A stretch of DNA of 64,000 bases from Megachile rotundata (Eukaryota > Arthropoda > Insecta > Hymenoptera > Megachilidae). The position numbers and the translations under genes are program-made. Position 1 is the first letter of the stretch, and the number at the start of each line of letters is the position of its first letter. A model generated the notes under the pieces. That model had not been told where the DNA came from. It was given only the letters and a program-made list of their open reading frames with translations, and made no database searches. Location: positions 124,001 through 188,000 of the forward strand of contig NW_027473585.1 in NCBI RefSeq assembly GCF_050947335.1, in the 5' to 3' direction. Positions 53,354 to 64,000 of the stretch are shown piece after piece.

Positions 53354-55350
53354 ACCTAACATGACTAGATAGTACAGAGTCGAATTACAGCGGATATGTG
53401 CGAATTAGAGGCTGAATCGTGCGAAAATGAGCATAATTCGTGCAAAACGAGCAAAATTGTTCATTGTGGTGTCGAATTGTGCTCAGATAGGATAACATAA
53501 CATAACTAGATAGTACAGAGTCGAATTACAGCGGATATGTGCGAATTAGAGGCTGAATCGTGCAAAAATGAGCATAATTCGTGCAAAACGAGCAAAATTG
53601 TTCATTGTGGTGTGGAATTGTGCTCAGATAGGATAACTTGACATAACTCGATAGTACAGAGTCGAATTACAGCGGATATGTGCGAATTAGAGGCTGAATC
53701 GTGCCAAAATGAGCATAATTCGTGCAAAACGAGCAAAATTGTTCATTGTGGTGTTGAATTGTGCTCAGATAGGATAACTTAACATAACTAGATAGTACAG
53801 AGACGAATTACAGCGGATATGTGCGAATTAGAGGCTGAATCGTGCGAAAATGAGCATAATTCGTTCAAAACGATCAAAATTGTTCATTGTGGTGTTGAAT
53901 TGTGCTCAGTTACGATAACTTAACATGACTAGATAGTACAGAGTCGAATTACAGCGGATATGTGCGAATTAGAGGCTGAATCGTGCGAAAATGAGCATAA
54001 CTCGTTCAAAACGAGCAAAATTGTTCATTGTGGTGTTGAATTGTGCTCAGATAGGATAACTTAACATAACTAGATAGTACAGAGTCCAATTACAGCGGAT
54101 ATGTGCGAATTAGAGGCTGAATCGTTCGAAAATGAGCAAAATTCGTTCAAAACGAGCAAAATTCGTGCAGAACGAGCAAAATTGTTCGTTGTGGTGTTGA
54201 ATTGTGCTCAGATAGGATAACTTAACATAACTAGATAGTACAGAGTCGAATTACAGCGGATATGTGCGAATTAGAGGCTGAATCGTGCGAAAATGAGCAT
54301 AATTCGTTCAAAACGATCAAAATTGTTCATTGTGGTGTTGAATTGTGCTCAGTTACGATAACCTAACATGACTAGATAGTACAGAGTCGAATTACAGCGG
54401 ATATGTGCGAATTAGAGGCTGAATCGTGCGAAAATGAGCATAATTCGTGCAAAACGAGCAAAATTGTTCATTGTGGTGTCGAATTGTGCTCAGATAGGAT
54501 AACATAACATAACTAGATAGTACAGAGTCGAATTACAGCGGATATGTGCGAATTAGAGGCTGAATCGTGCAAAAATGAGCATAATTCGTGCAAAACGAGC
54601 AAAATTGTTCATTGTGGTGTGGAATTGTGCTCAGATAGGATAACTTGACATAACTCGATAGTACAGAGTCGAATTACAGCGGATATGTGCGAATTAGAGG
54701 CGGAATCGTGCCAAAATGAGCATAATTCGTGCAAAACGAGCAAAATTGTTCATTGTGGTGTTGAATTGTGCTCAGATAGGATAACTTAACATAACTAGAT
54801 AGTACAGAGACGAATTACAGCGGATATGTGCGAATTAGAGGCTGAATCGTGCGAAAATGAGCATAATTCGTTCAAAACGATCAAAATTGTTCATTGTGGT
54901 GTTGAATTGTGCTCAGTTACGATAACTTAACATGACTAGATAGTACAGAGTCGAATTACAGCGGATATGTGCGAATTAGAGGCTGAATCGTGCGAAAATG
55001 AGCATAACTCGTTCAAAACGAGCAAAATTGTTCATTGTGGTGTTGAATTGTGCTCAGATAGGATAACTTAACATAACTAGATAGTACAGAGTCCAATTAC
55101 AGCGGATATGTGCGAATTAGAGGCTGAATCGTGCGAAAATGAGCATAATTCGTTCAAAACGAGCAAAATTCGTGCAAAACGAGCAAAATTGTTCATTGTG
55201 GTGTTGAATTGTGCTCAGATAGGATAACTTAACATAACTAGATAGTACAGAGTCGAATTACTGCGGATATGTGCGAATTAGAGGCTGAATCGTTCGAAAA
55301 TGAGCAAAATTCGTTCAAAACGAGCAAAATTCGTGCAGAACGAGCAAAAT
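53354..55350. repeat. Higher-order repeat, 1007-bp seven-monomer unit
   Basis: ATAACCTAACATGAC (53354 and 54361) and GTGCCAAAATGAGC (53704 and 54711) recur at 1007 bp, equal to six 141-bp plus one 161-bp monomer. Confidence 0.8.
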
Positions 55351-58300
55351 TGTTCTTTGTGGTGTTGAATTGTGCTCAGATAGGATAACGTAACATAACT
55401 AGATAGTACAGAGTCGAATTACAGCGGATATGTGCGAATTAGAGGCTGAATCGTGCGAAAATGAGCATAATTCGTTCAAAACGAGCAAAATTGTTCATTG
55501 TGGTGTTGAATTGTGCTCAGATAGGATAACTTAACATAACTAGATAGTACAGAGTCGAATTACAGCGGATATGTGCGAATTAGAGGCTGAATCGTGCGAA
55601 AATGAGCCTAATTCGTGCAAAACGAGCAAAATTGTTCATTGTGGTGTTGAATTGTGCTCAGATAGGATAACTTAACATAACTAGATAGTACAGAGTCGAA
55701 TTACAGCGGATATGTGCGAATTAGAGGCTGAATCGTGCGAAAATGAGCATAATTCGTGCAAAACGAGCAAAATTGTTCATTGTGGTGTCGAATTGTGCTC
55801 AGATAGGATAACTTAACATAACTAGATAGTACAGAGTCGAATTACAGCGGATATGTGCGAATTAGAGGCTGAATCGTGCGAAAATGAGCATAATTCGTTC
55901 AAAACGATCAAAATTGTTCATTGTGGTGTTGAATTGTGCTCAGTTACGATAACTTAACATGACTAGATAGTACAGAGTCGAATTACAGCGGATATGTGCG
56001 AATTAGAGGCTGAATCGTGCGAAAATGAGCATAATTCGTGCAAAACGAGCAAAATTGTTCATTGTGGTGTCGAATTGTGCTCAGATAGGATAACTTAACA
56101 TAACTAGATAGTACAGAGTCGAATTACAGCGGATATGTGCGAATTAGGGGCTGAATCGTGCGAAAATGAGCATAATTCGTGCAAAACGAGCAAAATTGTT
56201 CATTGTGGTGTGGAATTGTGCTCAGATAGGATAACTTAACATAACTAGATAGTACAGAGTCGAATTACAGCGGATATGTGCGAATTAGAGGCTGAATCGT
56301 GCGAAAATGAGCATAATTCGTGCAAAACGAGCAAAATTGTTCATTGTGGTGTTGAATTGTTCTCAGATAGGATAACTTAACATAACTAGATAGTACAGAG
56401 ACGAATTACAGCGGATATGTGCGAATTAGAGGCTGAATCGTGCGAAAATGAGCATAATTCGTTCAAAACGATCAAAATTGTTCATTGTGGTGTTGAATTG
56501 TGCTCAGATAGGATAACTTAACATAACTAGATAGTACAGAGTCGAATTACAGCGGATATGTGCGAATTAGAGGCTGAATCGTGCGAAAATGAGCATAATT
56601 CGTTCAAAACGATCAAAATTGTTCATTGTGGTGTTGAATTGTGCTAAGTTACGATAACTTAACATGACTAGATAGTACAGAGTCGAATTACAGCGGATAT
56701 GTGCGAATTAGAGGCTGAATCGTGCGAAAATGAGCATAATTCGTTCAAAACGAGCAAAATTGTTCATTGTGGTATCGAATTGTGCTCAGATAGGATAACT
56801 TAACATAACTAGATAGTACAGAGTCGAATTACAGCGGATATGTGCGAATTGGAGTCTGAATCGTGCGAAAATGAGCATAATTCGTGCAAAACGAGCAAAA
56901 TTGTTCATTGTGGTGTGGAATTGTGCTCAGATAGGATAACTTAACATAACTAGATAGTACAGAGTCGAATTACAGCGGATATGTGCGAATTAGAGGCTGA
57001 ATCGTTCGAAAATGAGCAAAATTCGTTCAAAACGAGCAAAATTCGTGCAAAACGAGCAAAATAGTTCATTGTGGTGTTGAATTGTGCTCAGATAGGAGAA
57101 CTTAACATAACTAGATAGTACAGAGTCGAATTACAGCGGGCATGTGCGAATTAGAGGCTGAATCGTGCGAAAATGAGCATAATCCGTGCAAAACGAGCAA
57201 AATTGTTCATTGTGGTGTTGAATTGTGCTCAGATAGGATAACTTAACATAACTAGATAGTACAGAGTCGAATTACAGCGGATATGTGCGAATTAGAGGCT
57301 GAATCGTGCGAAAATGAGCATAATTCGTGCAAAACGAGCAAAATTGTTCGTTGTGGTGTTGAATTGTGCTCAGATAGGATAACTTAACATAACTAGATAG
57401 TACAGAGTCGAATTACAGCGGATATGTGCGAATTAGAGGCTGAATCTTGCGAAAATGAGCAAAATTCGTTCAAAACGGGCAAAATTGTTCATTGTGGTGT
57501 TGAATTGTGCTCAGATAGGATAACTTAACATAACTAGATAGTACAGAGTCGAATTACAGCGGATATGTGCGAATTAGAGGCTGAATCGTGCGAAAATGAG
57601 CATAATTCGTTCAAAACGATCAAAATTGTTCATTGTGGTGTTGAATTGTGCTCAGTTACGATAACTTAACATGACTAGATAGTACAGAGTCGAATTACAG
57701 CGGATATGTGCGAATTAGAGTCTGAATCGTGCGAAAATGAGCATAATTCGTTCAAAACGAGCAAAATTGTTCATTGTGGTGTCGAATTGTGCTCAGATAG
57801 GATAACTTAACATAACTAGATAGTACAGAGTCGAATTACAGCGGATATGTGCGAATTGGAGTCTGAATCGTGCGAAAATGGGCATAATTCGTGCAAAACG
57901 AGCAAAATTGTTCATTGTGGTGTTGAATTGTGCTCAGATAGGATAACTTAACATAACTAGATAGTACAGAGTCGAATTACAGCGGATATGTGCGAATTAG
58001 AGGCTGAATCGTGCGAAAATGAGCAAAATTCGTTCAAAACGGGCAAAATTGTTCATTGTGGTGTTGAATTGTGCTCAGATAGGATAACTTAACATAACTA
58101 GATAGTACAGAGTCGAATTACAGCGGATATGTGCGAATTAGAGTCTGAATCGTGCGAAAATGAGCATAATTCGTTCAAAACGAGCAAAATTGTTCATTGT
58201 GGTGTCGAATTGTGCTCAGATAGGATAACTTAACATAACTAGATAGTACAGAGTCGAATTACAGCGGATATGTGCGAATTGGAGACTGGATCGTGCGAAA

Positions 58301-61300
58301 ATGAGCATAATTCGTGCAAAACGAGCAAAATTTTTCATTGTGGTGTCGAATTGTGCTCAGATAGGATAACTTAACATAACTAGATAGTACAGAGTCGAAT
58401 TACAGCGGATATGTTCGAATTAGAGGCTGAATCGTTCGAAAATGAGCAAAATTCGTTCAAAACGAGCAAAATTCGTGCAAAACGAGCAAAATTGTTCATT
58501 GTGGTGTTGAATTGTGCTCAGATAGGATAACTCAACATAACTAGATAGTACAGAGTCGAATTACAGCGGACATGTGCGAATTAGAGGCTGAATCGTGCGA
58601 AAATCAGCATAATTCGTGGAAAACGAGCAAAATTGTTCATTGTGGTGTTGAATTGTGCTCAGATAGGATAACATAACATAACTAGATAGTACAGAGTCGA
58701 ATTACAGCGGATATGTGCGAATTAGAGGCTGAATCGTGCGAAAATGAGCATAATTCGTGCAAAACGAGCAAAATTGTTCGTTGTGGTGTTGAATTGTGCT
58801 CAGTTACTGTAACTTAACATGACTAGATAGTACAGAGTCGAATTACAGCGGATATGTGCGAATTAGAGGCTGAATCGTGCGAAAATGAGCATAATTCGTG
58901 CAAAACGAGCAAAATTGTTCGTTGTGGTGTTGAATTGTGCTCAGATAGGATAACTTAACATAACTAGATAGTACAGAGTCGAATTACAGCGGATATGTGC
59001 GAATTAGAGGCTGAATCGTGCGAAAATGAGCATAATTCGTTCAAAACGATCAAAATTGTTCATTGTGGTGTTGAATTGTACTCAGTTACGATAACTTAAC
59101 ATGACTAGATAGTACAGAGTCGAATTACAGCGGATATGTGCGAATTAGAGGCTGAATCGTGCGAAAATGAGCATAACTCGTTCAAAACGAGCAAAATTGT
59201 TCATTGTGGTGTTGAATTGTGCTCAGATAGGTTAACTTAACATAACTAGATAGTACAGAGTCGAATTACAGCGGATATGTGCGAATTAGAGGCTGAATCG
59301 TGCGAAAATGAGCAAAATTCGTTCAAAACGGGCAAAATTGTTCATTGTGGTGTTGAATTGTGCTCAGATAGGATAACTTAACATAACTAGATAGTACAGA
59401 GTCGAATTACAGCGGATATGTGCGAATTAGAGGCTGAATCGTGCGAAAATGAGCATAATTCGTTCAAAACGATCAAAATTGTTCATTGTGGTGTTGAATT
59501 GTGCTCAGTTACTATAACTTAACATGACTAGATAGTACAGAGTCGAATTACAGCGGATATGTGCGAATTCGAGGCTGAATCGTGCGAAAATGAGCATAAT
59601 TCGTGCAAAACGAGCAAAATTGTTCGTTGTGGTGTTGAATTGTGCTCAGATAGGATTACTTAACATAACTAGATAGTACAGAGTCGAATTACAGCGGATA
59701 TGTGCGAATTAGAGGCTGAATCGTGCGAAAATGAGCAAAATTCGTTCAAAACGAGCAAAATTCGTGCAAAACGAGCAAAATCGTTCATTGTGGTGTTGAA
59801 TTGTGCTCAGATAGGATAACTTAACATAACTAGATAGTACAGAGTCGAATTACAGCGGACATGTGCGAATTAGAGGCTGAATCGTGCGAAAATGAGCATA
59901 ATTCGTGCAAAACGATCAAAATTGTTCATTGTGGTGTTGAATTGTGCTAAGTTACGATAACTTAACATGACTAGATAGTACAGAATCGAATTACAGCGGA
60001 TATGTGCGAATTAGAGTCTGAATCGTGCGAAAATGAGCATAATTCGTTCAAAACGAGCAAAATTGTTCATTGTGGTGTCGAATTGTGCTCAGATAGGATA
60101 ACTTAACATAACTAGATAGTACAGAGTCGAATTACAGCGGATATGTGCGAATTGGAGTCTGAATCGTGCGAAAATGAGCATAATTCGTGCAAAACGAGCA
60201 AAATTCTTCATTGTGGTGTCGAATTGTGCTCAGATAGGATAACTTAACATAACTAGATAGTACAGAGTCGAATTACAGCGGATATGTTCGAATTAGAGGC
60301 TGAATCGTTCGAAAATGAGCAAAATTCGTTCAAAACGAGCAAAATTCGTGCAGAACGAGCAAAATTGTTCGTTGTGGTGTTGAATTGTGCTCAGATAGGA
60401 TAACTTAACATAACTAGATAGTACAGAGTCGAATTACAGCGGATATGTGCGAATTAGAGGCTGAATCACGCGAAAATGAGCATAATTCGTTCAAAACGAT
60501 CAAAATTGTTCATTGTGGTGTTGAATTGTGCTCAGTTACGATAACTTAACATGACTAGATAGTACAGAGTCGAATTACAGCGGATATGTGCGAATTAGAG
60601 GCTGAATCGTGCGAAAATGAGCATAATTCGTGCAAAACGAGCAAAATTGTTCATTGTGGTGTCGAATTGTGCTCAGATAGGATAACTTAACATAACTAGA
60701 TAGTACAGAGTCGAATTACAGCGGATATGTGCGAATTAGAGGCTGAATCGTACGAAAATGAGCATAATTCGTTCAAAACGATCAAAATTGTTCATTGTGG
60801 TGTTGAATTGTGCTCAGTTACGATAACTTAACATGACTAGATAGTACAGAGTCGAATTACAGCGGATATGTGCGAATTAGAGGCTGAATCGTGCGAAAAT
60901 GAGCATAATTCGTGCAAAACGAGCAAAATTGTTCGTTGTGATGTTGAATTGTGCTCAGATAGGATAACTTAACATAACTAGATAGTACAGAGTCGAATTA
61001 CAGCGGATATGTGCGAATTAGAGGCTGAATCGTGCGAAAATGAGCATAATTCGTTCAAAACGATCAAAATTGTTCATTGTGGTGTTGAATTGTGCTCAGA
61101 TAGGATAACTTAACATAACTAGATAGTACAGAGTCGAATTACAGCGGATATGTGCGAATTAGAGGCTGAATCGTGCGAAAATGAGCATAATTCGTTCAAA
61201 ACGATCAAAATTGTTCATTGTGGTGTTGAATTGTGCTAAGTTACGATAACTTAACATGACTAGATAGTACAGAGTCGAATTACAGCGGATATGTGCGAAT

Positions 61301-64000
61301 TAGAGTCTGAATCGTGCGAAAATGAGCATAATTCGTTCAAAACGAGCAAAATTGTTCATTGTGGTGTCGAATTGTGCTCAGATAGGATAACTTAACATAA
61401 CTAGATAGTACAGAGTCGAATTACAGCGGATATGTGCGAATTGGAGTCTGAATCGTGCGAAAATGAGCATAATTCGTGCAAAACGAGCAAAATTGTTCAT
61501 TGTGGTGTCGAATTGTGCTCAGATAGGATAACTTAACATAACTAGATAGTACAGAGTCGAATTACAGCGGATATGTGCGAATTAGAGGCTGAATCGTTCG
61601 AAAATGAGCAAAATTCGTTCAAAACGAGCAAAATTCGTGCAAAACGAGCAAAATTGTTCATTGTGGTGTTGAATTGTGCTCAGATAGGATAACTCAACAT
61701 AACTAGATAGTACAGAGTCGAATTACAGCGGACATGTGCGAATTAGAGGCTGAATCGTTCGAAAATCAGCATAATTCGTGGAAAACGAGCAAAATTGTTC
61801 ATTGTGGTGTTGAATTGTGCTCAGATAGGATAACTTAACATAACTAGATAGTACAGAGTCGAATTACAGCGGATATGTGCGAATTAGAGGCTGAATCGTG
61901 CGAAAATGAGCATAATTCGTGCAAAACGAGCAAAATTGTTCGTTGTGGTGTTGAATTGTGCTCAGTTACTATAACTTAACATGACTAGATAGTACAGAGT
62001 CGAATTACAGCGGATATGTGCGAATTAGAGGCTGAATCGTGCGAAAATGAGCATAATTCGTGCAAAACGAGCAAAATTGTTCGTTGTGGTGTTGAATTGT
62101 GCTCAGTTACGATAACTTAACATGACTAGATAGTACAGAGTCGAATTACAGCGGATATGTGCGAATTAGAGGCTGAATCGTGCGAAAATGAGCATAATTC
62201 GTTCAAAACGAGCAAAATTGTTCATTGTGGTGTCGAATTGTGCTCAGATAGGATAACTTAACATAACTAGATAGTACAGAGACGAATTACAGCGGATATG
62301 TGCGAATTAGAGGCTGAATCGTGCGAAAATGAGCATAATTCGTTCAAAACGATCAAAATTGTTCATTGTGGTGTTGAATTGTGCTCAGATAGGATAACTT
62401 AACATAACTAGATAGTACAGAGTCGAATTACAGCGGATATGTGCGAATTAGAGGCTGAATCGTGCGAAAATGAGCATAATTCGTTCAAAACGATCAAAAT
62501 TGTTCATTGTGGTGTTGAATTGTGCTAAGTTACGATAACTTAACATGACTAGATAGTACAGAGTCGAATTACAGCGGATATGTGCGAATTGGAGTCTGAA
62601 TCGTGCGAAAATGAGCATAATTCGTGCAAAACGAGCAAAATTGTTCATTGTGGTGTCGAATTGTGCTCAGATAGGATAACTTAACATAACTAGATAGTAC
62701 AGAGTCGAATTACAGCGGATATGTGCGAATTAGAGGCTGAATCGTTCGAAAATGAGCAAAATTCGTTCAAAACGAGCAAAATTCGTGCAAAACGAGCAAA
62801 ATTGTTCATTGTGGTGTTGAATTGTGCTCAGATAGGATAACTCAACATAACTAGATAGTACAGAGTCGAATTACAGCGGACATGTGCGAATTAGAGGCTG
62901 AATCGTGCGAAAATCAGCATAATTTGTGGAAAACGAGCAAAATTGTTCATTGTGGTGTTGAATTGTGCTCAGATAGGATAATTTAACATAACTAGATAGT
63001 ACAGAGTCGAATTACAGCGGATATGTGCGAATTAGAGGCTGAATCGTGCGAAAATGAGCATAATTCGTGCAAAACGAGCAAAATTGTTCGTTGTGGTGTT
63101 GAATTGTGCTGAGTTACTATAACTTAACATGACTAGATAGTACAGAGTCGAATTACAGCGGATATGTGCGAATTAGAGGCTGAATCGTGCGAAAATGAGC
63201 ATAATTCGTGCAAAACGAGCAAAATTGTTCGTTGTGGTGTTGAATTGTGCTCAGATAGGATAACTTAACATAACTAGATAGTACAGAGTCGAATTACAGC
63301 GGATATGTGCGAATTAGAGGCTGAATCGTGCGAAAATGAGCATAATTCGTTCAAAACGATCAAAATTGTTCATTGTGGTGTTGAATTGTGCTCAGTTACG
63401 ATAACTTAACATGACTAGATAGTACAGAGTCGAATTACAGCGGATATGTGCGAATTAGAGGCTGAATCGTGCGAAAATGAGCATAATTCGTGCAAAACGA
63501 GCAAAATTGTTCATTGTGGTGTCGAATTGTGCTCAGATAGGATAACTTAACATGACTAGATAGTACAGAGTCGAATTACAGCGGATATGTGCGAATTAGA
63601 GGCTGAATCGTGCGAAAATGAGCATAATTCGTGCAAAACGAGCAAAATTGTTCATTGTGGTGTCGAATTGTGCTCAGATAGGATAACTTAACATAACTAG
63701 ATAGTACAGAGTCGAATTACAGCGGATATGTGCGAATTAGAGGCTGAATCGTACGAAAATGAGCATAATTCGTTCAAAACGATCAAAATTGTTCATTGTG
63801 GTGTTGAATTGTGCTCAGTTACGATAACTTAACATGACTAGATAGTACAGAGTCGAATTACAGCGGATATGTGCGAATTAGAGGCTGAATCGTGCGAAAA
63901 TGAGCATAATTCGTGCAAAACGAGCAAAATTGTTCGTTGTGGTGTTGAATTGTGCTCAGATAGGATAACTTAACATAACTAGATAGTACAGAGTCGAATT

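Larger units (their letters stand above)
19494..64000. repeat. 141/161-bp satellite DNA array, about 300 monomers, incomplete at right edge
   Basis: The basic monomer is 141 bp, starting at 19494, 19635 and 19776; the next start, 19937, is 161 bp on. Landmarks in order: GATAGGATAAC, CTAGATAGTACAGAGTCGAA, GCGGATATGTGCGAATT, GAGGCTGAATCGTGCG, ATTCGTGCAAAACGAGC, AAAATTGTTCATTGTGG. The 161-bp form has one extra copy of a 20-bp internal sub-repeat (AAAATTCGTTCAAAACGAGC). Monomers differ by a few per cent, and no transposon interrupts the array. Two linked junction types occur: GATAGGATAAC...CATAAC, and GTTACGATAAC...CATGAC. The second usually follows a monomer with TTCAAAACGATC. Rare length variants include a 140-bp form near 50,961 and 52,980 and a 1-bp deletion near 35,612. 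Open frames inside are chance. Homogeneity and multi-scale duplication point to centromeric or pericentromeric satellite. Confidence 0.98.

Noticed and set aside
62448..62648. 66-codon minus-strand frame in the satellite
   Set aside because: Chance frame in a repeat monomer; not conserved as open in neighbouring monomers.
19494..64000. CRISPR array
   Set aside because: The 141/161-bp units are contiguous near-identical monomers with no unique spacers, in a eukaryotic transposon context.

Overview
The window looks like repeat-dominated heterochromatin of an arthropod, most likely an insect. The evidence is an R1-clade type non-LTR retrotransposon protein, R1-like Gag fragments, a poly(A)-tailed retrotransposon 3' end, very long simple-sequence arrays and a 44.5-kb satellite. 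I lean to Hymenoptera from the look of the R1-like sequences, but that is weak inference. I see no ordinary host gene, tRNA, rRNA or CRISPR array, and no run of TTAGG telomeric repeats.

Layout. 1-3845: a 14-bp G/T-rich minisatellite in long homogenised blocks, entering from the left edge. 3847-3888: an (AAT)n tract. 3889-5103: a perfect (GAT)405 tract. 5104-5801: AT-rich sequence ending in a splice-acceptor-like pyrimidine tract. 5802-7331 (+): an R1-like Gag (ORF1) spread over three reading frames, with no recognisable zinc knuckle. 7332-8130: T-rich non-coding. 8131-15450: a strongly strand-skewed, purine-rich domain. It contains one large intact minus-strand gene, 13884-10762, with AP-type endonuclease, reverse transcriptase and a C-terminal CCHC finger. 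A convincing 98-bp GT-AG intron candidate (14000-13903) sits just upstream of it, with more donor and acceptor motifs further up. 15530-16612: about three old, diverged units of ~330 bp. 16646-18115: five units of 294 bp (four clean, one decayed). 18116-19000: purine-rich sequence with a (TA)12 tract and a duplicated G-rich block. ~19000-19490 (+): the 3' end of a second R1-like element with a perfect hairpin and 15-A tail. 19494-64000: an unbroken satellite running off the right edge.

The satellite has a 141-bp basic monomer and a 161-bp variant carrying one extra 20-bp internal sub-repeat, roughly 300 monomers in all, arranged in several higher-order repeats. Distances between diagnostic variants are sums of 141 and 161. 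Thirteen monomers carry a perfect match to the nine essential bases of the mammalian CENP-B box, and many others are one base away, so a centromeric or pericentromeric role is a reasonable hypothesis.

How the parts relate. The Gag-like frames (+) and the EN-RT gene (-) converge on the T-rich island at 7.4-8.1 kb and do not form one conventional ORF1-ORF2 element. The RT gene has no Gag upstream. Instead it has an intron-like leader, and further upstream the two tandem-repeat blocks, which would sit where a promoter array would sit. This arrangement is the most unusual coding feature of the window.
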